NCBI RefSeq assembly: GCF_003852545.1
Contig: NZ_QAJR01000010.1
Location: 62,001 to 126,000 of the forward strand
Direction of reading: 5' to 3'
Length of the DNA stretch: 64,000 nt
DNA from: Acidovorax sp. FJL06
GTDB taxonomy: Bacteria; Pseudomonadota; Gammaproteobacteria; Burkholderiales; Burkholderiaceae_C
The position numbers and the translations under genes were made by a program. Of the stretch, positions 55,582-64,000 are shown piece after piece. Each line of letters starts with the position of its first letter. The first letter of the stretch is position 1. Under the pieces are notes generated by a model that was given only the letters and a program-made list of their open reading frames with translations, ran no database searches and was not told where the DNA came from.

Positions 55582-56931
55582 TCAGCGCTTGTGCTGCGAC
55601 AGCCACTCTTCCAGGTAGTGGATGTTGGTGCCACCGGCCATGAACTTGGCATCCACCATCAGCTCACGGTGCAGCGGCACATTGGTGTTGATGCCTTCGA
55701 TCACGGTCTCGGACAGCGCCGTGCGCATGCGGGCCAGGGCCTGCTCGCGCGTGTCGCCGTGCACGATGATCTTGCCGATCATCGAGTCGTAGTTGGGCGG
55801 CACGAAGTAATTGGTGTAGGCGTGCGAATCCACGCGCACGCCCGGGCCGCCTGGGGGATGCCAGGTGGTGATGCGCCCCGGCGACGGGATGAACTTGTAA
55901 GGGTCTTCCGCGTTCACCCGGCACTCGATGGCATGGCCCCGGATTTCGATCTGGCGCTGGGTGAAGGGCAGCTTTTCGCCCGCCGCCACCATGATCTGCG
56001 TCTTCACGATGTCCACGCCGGTGATCCATTCGGTCACCGGGTGCTCCACCTGCACGCGGGTGTTCATCTCGATGAAGTAGAACTCGCCATTTTCGTACAG
56101 GAACTCGAACGTGCCCGCACCGCGGTAGCCGATCTTCTTGCAGGCGGCCACGCAGCGCTCGCCGATCTTCTCGATCAGCTTGCGGGGGATGCCCGGGGCC
56201 GGCGCCTCTTCGATCACCTTCTGGTGGCGGCGCTGCATGGAGCAGTCGCGCTCGCCCAAGTACACCGCGTTGCGGTGCTTGTCGGCCAGCACCTGGATTT
56301 CGATGTGGCGGGGGTTCTGGAGGAACTTCTCCATGTACACCGCAGGATTGCCAAACGCAGCGCCCGCTTCGGCCTTGGTCATCTGCACGGCATTGACCAG
56401 CGCGGCTTCGGTGTGCACCACACGCATGCCACGGCCACCGCCGCCGCCAGCGGCCTTGATGATCACGGGGTAGCCCACGGCCTTGGCGATGCGGCGGATC
56501 TGCACCGGATCATCGGGCAGCTCGCCCTCAGAGCCCGGCACGCAAGGCACGCCCGCCTTGATCATGGCTTGCTTGGCCGACACCTTGTCGCCCATGGTGC
56601 GGATGTTGTCGGGTGTGGGGCCGATGAACTGGAAGCCGCTCTTTTCCACGCGCTCGGCAAAGTCGGCGTTCTCCGACAGGAAACCGTAGCCAGGGTGGAT
56701 GGCCTCGGCGTCGGTCACCTCGGCGGCCGAGATGATGGCCGGCATGTTGAGATAGGACAGCGGCGAGGGCGCGGGGCCAATGCACACGGCCTCTTCGGCC
56801 AGCTTGACGTACTTGGCGTCGCGGTCGGCTTCGGAGTAGACCATCACGGCCTTCACACCCAGCTCATGGCACGCGCGCTGGATGCGCAGAGCGATCTCTC
56901 CGCGATTCGCAACGAGAATCTTCTTGAACAT
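55582..56931 (-). CDS. accC: Acetyl-CoA carboxylase, biotin carboxylase subunit
   Basis: 449 residues, standard length. [25 protein letters not shown] opens the biotin-carboxylase N domain; the ATP-grasp glycine loop is [13 protein letters not shown] (about 163-175); [30 protein letters not shown] and [20 protein letters not shown] hold metal, ATP and catalytic residues. It carboxylates biotin on AccB for malonyl-CoA synthesis. It begins seven bases after the accB stop. Confidence 0.98.
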   Translation of the reverse strand: MFKKILVANRGEIALRIQRACHELGVKAVMVYSEADRDAKYVKLAEEAVCIGPAPSPLSYLNMPAIISAAEVTDAEAIHPGYGFLSENADFAERVEKSGFQFIGPTPDNIRTMGDKVSAKQAMIKAGVPCVPGSEGELPDDPVQIRRIAKAVGYPVIIKAAGGGGGRGMRVVHTEAALVNAVQMTKAEAGAAFGNPAVYMEKFLQNPRHIEIQVLADKHRNAVYLGERDCSMQRRHQKVIEEAPAPGIPRKLIEKIGERCVAACKKIGYRGAGTFEFLYENGEFYFIEMNTRVQVEHPVTEWITGVDIVKTQIMVAAGEKLPFTQRQIEIRGHAIECRVNAEDPYKFIPSPGRITTWHPPGGPGVRVDSHAYTNYFVPPNYDSMIGKIIVHGDTREQALARMRTALSETVIEGINTNVPLHRELMVDAKFMAGGTNIHYLEEWLSQHKR

Positions 56932-56938
56932 GGGTGCC

Positions 56939-57391
56939 TTATTCGATGACGAACAGCGGCTGTCCGTATTCCACGGCCTGGCCGTTCTCGCCCATGATGC
57001 GGGTGACCGTGCCCGACTTGTCGGCCTCGATCTCGTTGAGGATCTTCATGGCCTCGATGATGCAGATGGTCTCGCCTTCCTTGACCTGGCTGCCGACTTC
57101 GACAAACGCCTTGGCGCCGGGGCTGGACGAGCGGTAGAAGGTGCCGACCATGGGCGATTTGACGACATGGCCTGCAGGAACCGCTGGCGGAGCCGGCAGC
57201 TCTGCCACAGGGGCCGCGGCTGCTGGTGCGGCCGCTACTGGGGCTTGCATGGGGGCCGGGACATACTGCTGAACCACGGCACCGCCGCTCTTGACGATGC
57301 GGACTTTGCCCTCGGCCTCCGTGATTTCGAGTTCGGACACATTCGACTCGGACACGAGATCGATGAGGGTTTTGAGTTTTCGCAGATCCAT
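56939..57391 (-). CDS. accB: Acetyl-CoA carboxylase, biotin carboxyl carrier protein
   Basis: 150 residues. N-terminal helix [22 protein letters not shown], an Ala/Pro-rich linker (about 45-72), and the biotinyl domain with biotin-accepting Lys116 in [15 protein letters not shown]. The position after AMK carries Ile-Leu where Met-Met or Met-Leu is commoner. First gene of accB-accC. The 170 bp upstream hold no gene and probably the promoter. Confidence 0.98.
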   Translation of the reverse strand: MDLRKLKTLIDLVSESNVSELEITEAEGKVRIVKSGGAVVQQYVPAPMQAPVAAAPAAAAPVAELPAPPAVPAGHVVKSPMVGTFYRSSSPGAKAFVEVGSQVKEGETICIIEAMKILNEIEADKSGTVTRIMGENGQAVEYGQPLFVIE

Positions 57392-57562
57392 GGAAGCTCC
57401 AACGGCTATAAAACTGAATAGGGCGCGAATTTACTCCAATTTCACCCTACCGCAGTCTTCCACATGCTTTTTCCATGAACTTCATCATGGAAATAGGGGC
57501 CAGCGCCACCCAAAATCACGGCGCCATCGCTGTGCCAACCAGGCAAACAGCGGCCACAGGCC

Positions 57563-58144
57563 TCAACGCAAGGAGGCCCACAGTTGCAGATCCTGCGGGG
57601 TTACCTGCCCCATTTTACGATGCAGCACCCGCCCCACCCCGCCCAACACCACGGTGAAGGGCAGTCCACCGGTCAGGTTGCCCAGCGAGCGCCCCAAGTC
57701 CGTGCCCCCCAACCCCGCCAGCCCGACGGGAAACTCCAGCGGAATGCGCGCCAGGAACTTGCGCACCGCCGAAGGCTGGTCAATCGCCAGCCCCAGAACT
57801 TGCCAGCCTTTGGCGGCATGTTCGCGGTAGAAAGCGTTGAGCATCGGCAACTCCTCCACACAGGGCGGACACCAGGTGGCCCAGAAGTTGAGCAGCAGCG
57901 GCTTGCCGGCAAAAGCCTTCAGAACCACCGCACCACCGTCAGGCTTTTCAAACTCCATGCCCCACAGCGCCTGCTCCGCCCCCGCCTCCATGGCATGCGG
58001 CTGAAACTTCCACCACGCCAAGCCCGCCCCACCCAAAGCCGCAGCCCCAGCCACACCGGCATACAGCAGGCGGCGGCGCGCGGGCGATGGGGCCATGGAC
58101 TCAGGCGCAGATTCGGGCAAGTTGGAGGGGGTCTTCGTCGTCAT
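57563..58144 (-). CDS. TlpA/ResA-like membrane-anchored thioredoxin-family protein
   Basis: 193 residues. The N-terminus has an Arg-rich segment then a hydrophobic helix (RRRLLYAGVAGAAALGGAGLAWW, about 23-45), a twin-arginine-like signal or membrane anchor. The redoxin domain has the CxxC active site FWATWCPPCVEELPMLNAFY (about 87-106) and the cis-Pro loop GGLPFTVVLGG. It should act in the periplasm in disulfide reduction, perhaps for cytochrome c maturation. It starts inside the stop of the upstream unknown gene (ATGA), so the pair is coupled. Confidence 0.9.
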   Translation of the reverse strand: MTTKTPSNLPESAPESMAPSPARRRLLYAGVAGAAALGGAGLAWWKFQPHAMEAGAEQALWGMEFEKPDGGAVVLKAFAGKPLLLNFWATWCPPCVEELPMLNAFYREHAAKGWQVLGLAIDQPSAVRKFLARIPLEFPVGLAGLGGTDLGRSLGNLTGGLPFTVVLGGVGRVLHRKMGQVTPQDLQLWASLR

Positions 58145-58740
58145 GGGGCACTGGTTTCCTGGAGCAGGCGGCGCACGGCCGTCATGTCGCCGCGCGGGGT
58201 GCGGCCTTTGGCATCGGGCTTCAAGGCGCCCCGCAGATCGTCAAGGTCGTAAATCAGCAGATGCACCCCGATCATCTCATTGAGCTCCGGCGACTTGCTG
58301 CCCAGGCTAAGGGCCTCGACCGATTCCCCATGAAAACCCGTCACCGTGCGGGGCTCATAGTCCACATGGTGGTCAATCAGCGCGATCTCCGCAGATTTGG
58401 AGTCATCACAAAACAACTGCAAATAAATATCCGACAAGCGCGTGGCGGTACCATGCCAAACCGCCCCCGCCAAATGCGGACGAAATGCCGCCATGCGCTC
58501 CATCCAGACCAGCGCCAGCTGGCGCAGGGCCCGCAACTCGCGCGGCTGCGTATCGGCGCAGAAGAGCTGGATGTATTCGCGCACGGCCGCCTCGACCTGG
58601 TCGTTGTCGGGCAACGGGGTGCGTGCCGGCAGCCCCATCTGGCGCAAGGCCCGGCGCTTGGCAGGCCCCCATTCAAGCCCTTCCTCGACCACCAGGCGTG
58701 CCGTGGTGTGGGCGATTTCGTCGCTCAAAGGTGTGTGCAT
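58141..58740 (-). CDS. Conserved-looking hypothetical protein, coupled to the TlpA-like gene
   Basis: 199 residues from ATG 58740 (MHTPLSDEIAHTTARLVVEEGLEWG); ATG 58770 would add ten residues, and neither has a good ribosome binding site. Mixed alpha/beta, no signal peptide and no membrane segment. Segments such as EYIQLFCADTQPRELRALRQLALVWMERM and IALIDHHVDYEPRTVTGF look conserved and carry His/Asp clusters (DHHVDYE), but no motif is recognised. It overlaps the TlpA-like gene by ATGA and is divergent from mpl. Nucleotidyltransferase-like folds are a guess only. Confidence 0.7.
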   Translation of the reverse strand: MHTPLSDEIAHTTARLVVEEGLEWGPAKRRALRQMGLPARTPLPDNDQVEAAVREYIQLFCADTQPRELRALRQLALVWMERMAAFRPHLAGAVWHGTATRLSDIYLQLFCDDSKSAEIALIDHHVDYEPRTVTGFHGESVEALSLGSKSPELNEMIGVHLLIYDLDDLRGALKPDAKGRTPRGDMTAVRRLLQETSAP

Positions 58741-58859
58741 GGCAGTGGAAGACAACGGAGGAGCCCGCATTGTGCGCGTGATCCATGGGCGCGGCCCCGC
58801 CCCCGCACAACACCCACGATCACTCCATGCATTGCGCCACAGAGAATGCTACATATTCA

Positions 58860-58896
58860 ATAGCACATAGCGCTTATGGAGCGCGCGTGAATAGGC
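58860..58896. repeat. Dispersed intergenic palindrome, copy 5
   Basis: ATAGCACATAGCGCTTATGG continues to AGCGCGCGTGAATAG, with the short stem AGCGCT-like arms at 58869-58874 and 58880-58884. It lies in the divergent gap before mpl. Confidence 0.55.
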
Positions 58897-58945
58897 ATTT
58901 TCAGCAAGAAAAACCGACCTTGCGGCGGCCTTAGAATCAGCGCCC

Positions 58946-60367
58946 ATGCACATACACATACTAGGGATCTGCGGCACATTCATGGGAGGCCTTGCTGCGC
59001 TGGCCCGCGAAGCAGGCCACAAGGTGACCGGTTGCGACGCCGGCGTCTACCCTCCCATGAGCGACCAGCTCCGGGCACTGGGCATCGACCTGATTGAGGG
59101 TTTTGGTGCCGACCAGATGGCGCTGCAGCCCGACGTCTTTGTGATCGGCAACGTGGTCAGCCGCGCCCGTCTACCCGATGGCACCCCCAAGTTTCCCCTG
59201 ATGGAGGCCATTCTGGACGCCGGCCTGCCCTACACCAGCGGCCCCCAGTGGCTGGCCGAACATGTGCTGCAGGGGCGCCATGTGCTGGCCGTGGCAGGCA
59301 CCCATGGCAAGACCACCACGACTTCGATGCTGGCCTGGATCCTGGACAGCGCAGGCCAGCAGCCTGGCTTTCTGATTGGTGGCGTGCCGCTGAACTTCGG
59401 TCTGTCCGCCCGGCTGGGGGCGGCCCAACGCCCCGCACCAGCATCCACGCCGCTGGGCGCGGCACCGCTGTTTGTGATCGAGGCGGACGAATACGACACC
59501 GCCTTCTTCGACAAGCGCAGCAAGTTCGTGCACTACCGGCCCCGCACCGCCGTGCTCAACAACCTCGAATTCGACCACGCCGACATCTTTGACGACCTGG
59601 CCGCCATCGAACGCCAGTTCCACCACCTGGTACGCACCGTGCCCCCTTCGGGCCGCGTGGTGGCCAACGGGTTGGAGGAAAGCCTGGCCCGGGTGCTGCA
59701 TACCGGATGCTGGAGTGAAGTGACCAGCTTCGGCGCGGCCGTGAGCGATTTCTACAGCGTGGGCAACCCCCAGGCGTTTGATGTCATGCACCAGGGCCGC
59801 GCCGTGGCCCGCGTGGAATGGGCGCTCACGGGCGTACACAACCAGCTCAACGCGCTGGCAGCCATCGCGGCCGCCCACCATGTCGGTGTGCCCCCTGAGC
59901 AGGCCGCCAGCGCCCTCGCCACCTTCCAGAACGTCAAACGGCGCATGGAACTGCGTGGCACCGTCGGCGGCGTGGCCGTGTACGACGACTTTGCACACCA
60001 CCCGACGGCACTGCGCACCACCCTGGACGGCCTGCGCCGCAGCCTGGGCAGCAGCGCGCGAATCCTCGCCGTGTTCGAGCCCCGCAGCAACACCATGAAA
60101 CTGGGCGCCATGAAAAGCCAACTGCCCTGGGCCCTGGAACCCGCCGATCTGGCGTTCTGCCACACGGCGGGGCTGGACTGGGATGCCGCGCTGGCCCTGG
60201 CCCCCATGGGCGTGGGCCCAGGCCAGCGCGCGCAAACCGCTGCCGACATCGACACCCTGGTGGCCCAGGTCGTGCAGTCAGCCCGGCCGGGGGATCACGT
60301 GGTGTGCATGAGCAATGGCGGGTTTGGGGGCATCCACGCCAAATTGCTGCAGGCCCTCTCAAAGTAA
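58946..60367 (+). CDS. mpl: UDP-N-acetylmuramate:L-alanyl-gamma-D-glutamyl-meso-diaminopimelate ligase
   Basis: 473 residues, Mur ligase superfamily. N-terminal MHIHILGICGTFMGGLAALAREAGHKVTGCDAGVYPPMS is typical of Mpl; ATP P-loop GTHGKTTTTSMLAWIL (about 118-133); EADEYDTAFFDKRSKFVHYRP; and the C-terminal domain with YDDFAHHPTALRTTLDGLR and FEPRSNTMKLG. It recycles the murein tripeptide by joining it to UDP-MurNAc, complementing ampD in this window. Standard length. Confidence 0.97.
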   Translation: MHIHILGICGTFMGGLAALAREAGHKVTGCDAGVYPPMSDQLRALGIDLIEGFGADQMALQPDVFVIGNVVSRARLPDGTPKFPLMEAILDAGLPYTSGPQWLAEHVLQGRHVLAVAGTHGKTTTTSMLAWILDSAGQQPGFLIGGVPLNFGLSARLGAAQRPAPASTPLGAAPLFVIEADEYDTAFFDKRSKFVHYRPRTAVLNNLEFDHADIFDDLAAIERQFHHLVRTVPPSGRVVANGLEESLARVLHTGCWSEVTSFGAAVSDFYSVGNPQAFDVMHQGRAVARVEWALTGVHNQLNALAAIAAAHHVGVPPEQAASALATFQNVKRRMELRGTVGGVAVYDDFAHHPTALRTTLDGLRRSLGSSARILAVFEPRSNTMKLGAMKSQLPWALEPADLAFCHTAGLDWDAALALAPMGVGPGQRAQTAADIDTLVAQVVQSARPGDHVVCMSNGGFGGIHAKLLQALSK

Positions 60368-60431
60368 CTGCGACAGGCGCTACCTCATTCCATCAGCGCC
60401 TTGCCACCCCAACCGACCTGCGACGGCAAGC

Positions 60432-60743
60432 TCAAAACGTCACGGCCATGCCCGGCACATCCACGCGCACGATGGATTTGGCCAGCGCGGCGCTGGCGGC
60501 GCGTGCAAAGTCGCGCGACCAGGCCGGGTCTTGCATCAGCGGGGCACCGGCGGCGCGGGCCACGGTGAGCACCTTGTCGGCCAGCAGCACCTTGCCGCTG
60601 GCGCGCAGGGGTTCGCAGTCCAGGGTGACGAATTGCTCATCCAGCCAGCGCCGCCCGGCCTCGTGGCCCATGGGCTCGACGCCCTCCAGGTCAAAACGGA
60701 ATTCTTGATTCCCGGTCAACTTGACCGACACTTCGCTGTGCAT
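60432..60743 (-). CDS. Small hypothetical protein (OsmC/unknown family)
   Basis: 103 residues from ATG 60743 (MHSEVSVKLTGNQEFRFDLEG). One Asp/Glu-rich beta region followed by helices (KVLTVARAAGAPLMQDP, DFARAASAALAKSIVRVDV). The opening VSVKLTGNQEFRFDLEGVEPMGHEA recalls the OsmC-like start, but only a domain-sized fragment with no paired cysteines is present (a single Cys in TLDCEPL), so the label is weak. It follows aroG on the same strand after 133 bp. Function unknown. Confidence 0.6.
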   Translation of the reverse strand: MHSEVSVKLTGNQEFRFDLEGVEPMGHEAGRRWLDEQFVTLDCEPLRASGKVLLADKVLTVARAAGAPLMQDPAWSRDFARAASAALAKSIVRVDVPGMAVTF

Positions 60744-60876
60744 GGTGACTCGCCTTTCTTCTGAAATCCACGGGCCTGTTCCACAGGCCCATCCCAAAGG
60801 CCTGCTGAAGCCCGGAACTGCACGGGATGTGCAGTTTCCACAGGCCTCAGTTTAGGGCCAGTCGCGGCGCTGGGGC

Positions 60877-61998
60877 TCAGCGTGCGCGGCGCGCCTTCAC
60901 GGCGTCGGACAGCTCTGCAAGCGCCTGCAGCGAATCGTCCCATCCCAGGCAGGCGTCGGTGATGCTCTTGCCGTATTCCAGCTTGCCAGCGTCGTCCTTG
61001 CCTGGCGTGAATTTCTGGGCGCCGGCCGTGAGGTGGCTTTCGATCATGAGGCCGAAAACACTGCGCGAGCCGCCCGACAGCTGCGCCGCGATGTCGCGGG
61101 CCACCTCCAGTTGCTTCTCGTGCTGCTTGCTGCTGTTGGCGTGGCTGCAGTCCACCATCAGCGTGGCGGGCAGCTTGGCGGCTTCGAGGTCCTTGCACGC
61201 TGCGGCGACGCTGGCAGCGTCGTAGTTGGGCGTCTTGCCGCCGCGCAGGATCACGTGGCAGTCCTTGTTGCCCTTGGTGTTGACGATGGCCACCTGGCCG
61301 TTCTTGTGCACCGACAGGAAATGGTGGCCGCGGCTGGCCGACTGGATGGCATCCGTAGCGATGCGGATGTTGCCGTCGGTGCCGTTCTTGAAACCAATGG
61401 GGGCCGAGATGCCGGACGCCAGCTCGCGGTGCACCTGGCTTTCGGTGGTGCGTGCGCCAATCGCGCCCCAGCTGATGAGGTCGCCGATGTACTGGGGCGA
61501 GATCACGTCGAGGAACTCGCTGCCGGCGGGCATGCCCAGGCGGTTGATCTCGATGAGCAGCTGGCGCGCAATGCGCAGGCCTTCGTCGATGCGGTAGCTC
61601 TCGTCCAGGTAGGGGTCGTTGATGAGGCCCTTCCAGCCCACGGTGGTGCGGGGCTTCTCGAAGTACACGCGCATCACGATTTCCAGGGTGTCAGCGTACT
61701 GGGTGCGCGCGGCCATCAAGCGGCGTGCGTACTCAACGGCAGCGGCCGGGTCGTGGATGGAGCAGGGGCCGATGATGACCAGCAGGCGGTCATCCTTGCC
61801 GGCCATGATGTTGTGGATGTTCTTGCGGGTCTGGGTGATCAGCGTCTCGACCGGCGTGCCACCGATGGGGAAAAAGCGGATCAGATGCTCGGGAGGAGGC
61901 AACACGGTGATGTCCTTGATACGTTCGTCGTCGGTCTGGCTGGTTTTCTCGACGCTGCGGTACCAGGCATCGCTGGTGGGGGTGTTGGAGACCGTCAT
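60877..61998 (-). CDS. aroG: 3-deoxy-7-phosphoheptulonate (DAHP) synthase, class I
   Basis: 373 residues from ATG 61998, preceded by GAGGAAG. It condenses PEP and erythrose-4-phosphate, the first shikimate-pathway step. Class I (AroFGH-type) motifs: LLVIIGPCSIHDPAAAVEYA (about 78-97), MRVYFEKPRTTVGWKGLINDP, SWGAIGARTTESQVHRELASG, IGFKNGTDGNI, and VDCSHANSSKQHEKQ with metal ligands. It is feedback-inhibited by an aromatic amino acid in this family; which one is not visible. The 5' region carries an aromatic-amino-acid leader peptide and attenuator. Confidence 0.97.
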   Translation of the reverse strand: MTVSNTPTSDAWYRSVEKTSQTDDERIKDITVLPPPEHLIRFFPIGGTPVETLITQTRKNIHNIMAGKDDRLLVIIGPCSIHDPAAAVEYARRLMAARTQYADTLEIVMRVYFEKPRTTVGWKGLINDPYLDESYRIDEGLRIARQLLIEINRLGMPAGSEFLDVISPQYIGDLISWGAIGARTTESQVHRELASGISAPIGFKNGTDGNIRIATDAIQSASRGHHFLSVHKNGQVAIVNTKGNKDCHVILRGGKTPNYDAASVAAACKDLEAAKLPATLMVDCSHANSSKQHEKQLEVARDIAAQLSGGSRSVFGLMIESHLTAGAQKFTPGKDDAGKLEYGKSITDACLGWDDSLQALAELSDAVKARRAR

Positions 61999-62049
61999 GG
62001 TTGCTTCCTCGTGGAGTAGATGGTGTGGTGAATGAAGAAAAACGGGAGG

Positions 62050-62091
62050 GCAGAAAAACAAAAACCGCCGGGCTTTGCAGCGTCGGCGGTT
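62050..62091 (-). terminator. Attenuator terminator in the aroG leader
   Basis: On the minus strand the stem AACCGCCG / CGGCGGTT (arms 62084-62091 and 62063-62070, 13-nt loop) is followed by TTTTTGTTTTT, about 50 bases upstream of the aroG start. A competing antiterminator lies upstream. Confidence 0.85.
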
Positions 62092-62138
62092 GGTATGGGG
62101 AGGTTGTGTTTGCTTGCGCGTTTTCCTCTCATCCGCCG
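62084..62138 (-). promoter_or_regulatory. Antiterminator hairpin of the aroG attenuator
   Basis: Minus-strand segment CGGCGG (62138-62133) at the end of the leader peptide can pair with CCGCCG (62089-62084), the 5' arm of the terminator. Two further nested pairs, ATG/CAT and GAGG/CCTC (62128-62125 with 62103-62100), extend it. It and the terminator cannot form together. Confidence 0.75.
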
Positions 62139-62185
62139 GGGACCGAGATAAAAAACCAAAAATAAAACGCGCTGCGAACTTGCAT
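62129..62185 (-). CDS. aroG leader peptide (aromatic amino acid sensor)
   Basis: 18 codons, ATG 62185 to TGA 62129, encoding MQVRSAFYFWFFISVPGG. Six adjacent aromatic codons (Phe-Tyr-Phe-Trp-Phe-Phe) include all three end products of the shikimate pathway. The last codons overlap the CGGCGG arm of the antiterminator, so a ribosome stalled on the aromatic run leaves that arm free, while one reaching the stop covers it. No strong ribosome binding site is visible upstream, so initiation may be from a short leader. Such peptides are established for the phe and trp operons of enteric bacteria. Confidence 0.85.
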   Translation of the reverse strand: MQVRSAFYFWFFISVPGG

Positions 62186-62293
62186 GACAGCCAATGTAGC
62201 ACAGGTGTGCGGCAGTGCAGCAACCCCGCACTGTTGCGATTGCACGACAAACAGGCGGCAAACCGGCCATCGCAGGCGGGCCTGTGGATGGGC

Positions 62294-62830
62294 TCAGCCC
62301 CGCAGGCGATGCAACCAGGCGCGCACGCGCTGCAGCGCGGAGACCTTGCGCGGCGGCGCATCCTGCAGGTCGCTGGGGGGATCGCTCTGGTGCTCGTACA
62401 TGTCCACCAGCAACAGCGCCTCGCCCAGCGTGCGCCAGGCCAGGAGTTCGAAGTGGTCAAAACTCGCGCTTTCGCGGGTGCTGCGGCGCTCCAGCATCTG
62501 CTGCCAGTCGGCAATGGCGCTGCGCAGGTCCCGCAGTGCGCGCTGGTAGGCGCCAAACTCGTACAGCGCATGCCAGGCAGACCCCAGGCCGGTGAGGAAC
62601 AACTGGTGTTCGCGCGCGCAGTGCGACAGGGTGACGACGCGGCGCGTGATGTCGGCGGTGTCCGTGCTGGTGCGGCGGGCGCGGACCGCCTCGTCGATCT
62701 GCATGGACAGGGCGCCCAGGCTGTCGCGCAGCTGGCGCGAATCCTCGTCGGCCACACCTTCGCGCAAAAACCGGCTGATGTCCCCAAACGACTGGAGCGT
62801 CAGCAGTTGGCTGGGGCGGGTGGCGGGCAT
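62294..62830 (-). CDS. Hypothetical helical protein
   Basis: 178 residues, start ATG 62830 with GAG about 6 bp upstream. All-helical, charged, with no signal peptide or membrane segment: SQLLTLQSFGDISRFLREGV, SRQLRDSLGALSMQIDEAVRARR, RALRDLRSAIADWQQMLERR and a basic C-terminus (RVRAWLHRLRG). Two weak regions look like coiled coil. No family recognised. It lies between tldD and the aroG leader on the same strand. A long antisense frame exists on the plus strand but has no natural protein character. Confidence 0.6.
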   Translation of the reverse strand: MPATRPSQLLTLQSFGDISRFLREGVADEDSRQLRDSLGALSMQIDEAVRARRTSTDTADITRRVVTLSHCAREHQLFLTGLGSAWHALYEFGAYQRALRDLRSAIADWQQMLERRSTRESASFDHFELLAWRTLGEALLLVDMYEHQSDPPSDLQDAPPRKVSALQRVRAWLHRLRG

Positions 62831-62952
62831 GGTGCTCTCATTTTGCGCCGCCTGCGGGCCTGCGCAGCGCTTTCAGCGCCTGGCCGGCCACAGTTGGTGG
62901 GAGCGCGCAACACCTGGGCGCGCCGAGATCGGCGCTGCGAGGTGCAAGGGCC

Positions 62953-64000
<1,048 letters not shown>

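Noticed and set aside
58770-58770. Upstream ATG of the unknown gene at 58141-58740
   Set aside because: Adds ten residues (MRAPPLSSTA) with no better ribosome binding site; the inner ATG begins the natural-looking sequence.

Overview
The window is about 64 kb of GC-rich (roughly 65-70%), gene-dense chromosomal DNA. Protein content, gene order and dispersed intergenic palindromes with cores such as agcgctt...aagcgct fit a betaproteobacterium of the family Comamonadaceae, probably Acidovorax or a close relative. This is inferred from gene content only. There is no insertion sequence, prophage, CRISPR array or other sign of recent transfer; nearly everything is core housekeeping or signalling.

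Layout. 1-2.4 kb: a cut-off DCC-family (DUF393) gene, a DUF4166 gene and a YIP1 membrane protein. 2.4-7.1 kb (minus): yqgE, ruvX, pyrR, pyrB, a dihydroorotase homologue that has lost its metal ligands, and a plsC-type acyltransferase, packed as an operon. 7.1-8.6 kb: DNA photolyase. 8.6-20.1 kb (minus): a type IV pilus chemotaxis-like (Pil-Chp) cluster, rubredoxin-pilG-pilH-pilI-pilJ-chpA, followed by a strong terminator and a PilU-like ATPase. 20.2-22.4 kb: thiD-hemL. 22.5-24.7 kb: divergent pobR/pobA (4-hydroxybenzoate catabolism). 24.8-27.8 kb (minus): dusB-fis and purH. 28-34.2 kb: DedA-like protein, GGDEF cyclase, RarD, YchF, MOSC protein and UbiH-like monooxygenase. 34.3-37.7 kb: dsbC, an M61 peptidase and an enoyl-CoA hydratase. 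37.8 kb: tRNA-Met. 38-41.4 kb: a small exported protein, miaB and, convergently, ffh. 41.5-46.4 kb: a CcsA-like protein, a PP0621-type protein, pilS, pilR and ampD. 46.6-51.8 kb: nrdA and nrdB behind two NrdR boxes, then an Ala/Lys/Pro histone H1-like gene. 52-57.4 kb (minus): accB-accC-prmA-DUF3426-PfkB kinase. 57.5-60.4 kb: an unknown gene, a TlpA-like thioredoxin and mpl. 60.4-64 kb: small unknown genes, aroG (DAHP synthase) and the C-terminal part of tldD.

How the parts fit. Two type IV pilus regulatory modules lie here: the Pil-Chp array (pilus motor output) and PilS/PilR (sigma-54 control of pilin). Nucleotide supply is represented by pyrB with its non-catalytic partner, pyrR, purH and nrdAB; fatty acid synthesis by accBC; tRNA modification by miaB and dusB.

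The most interesting non-coding signal is upstream of aroG. An 18-codon leader peptide with the run Phe-Tyr-Phe-Trp-Phe-Phe is followed by mutually exclusive antiterminator and terminator hairpins. It reads as a complete ribosome-mediated attenuator sensing aromatic amino acids.
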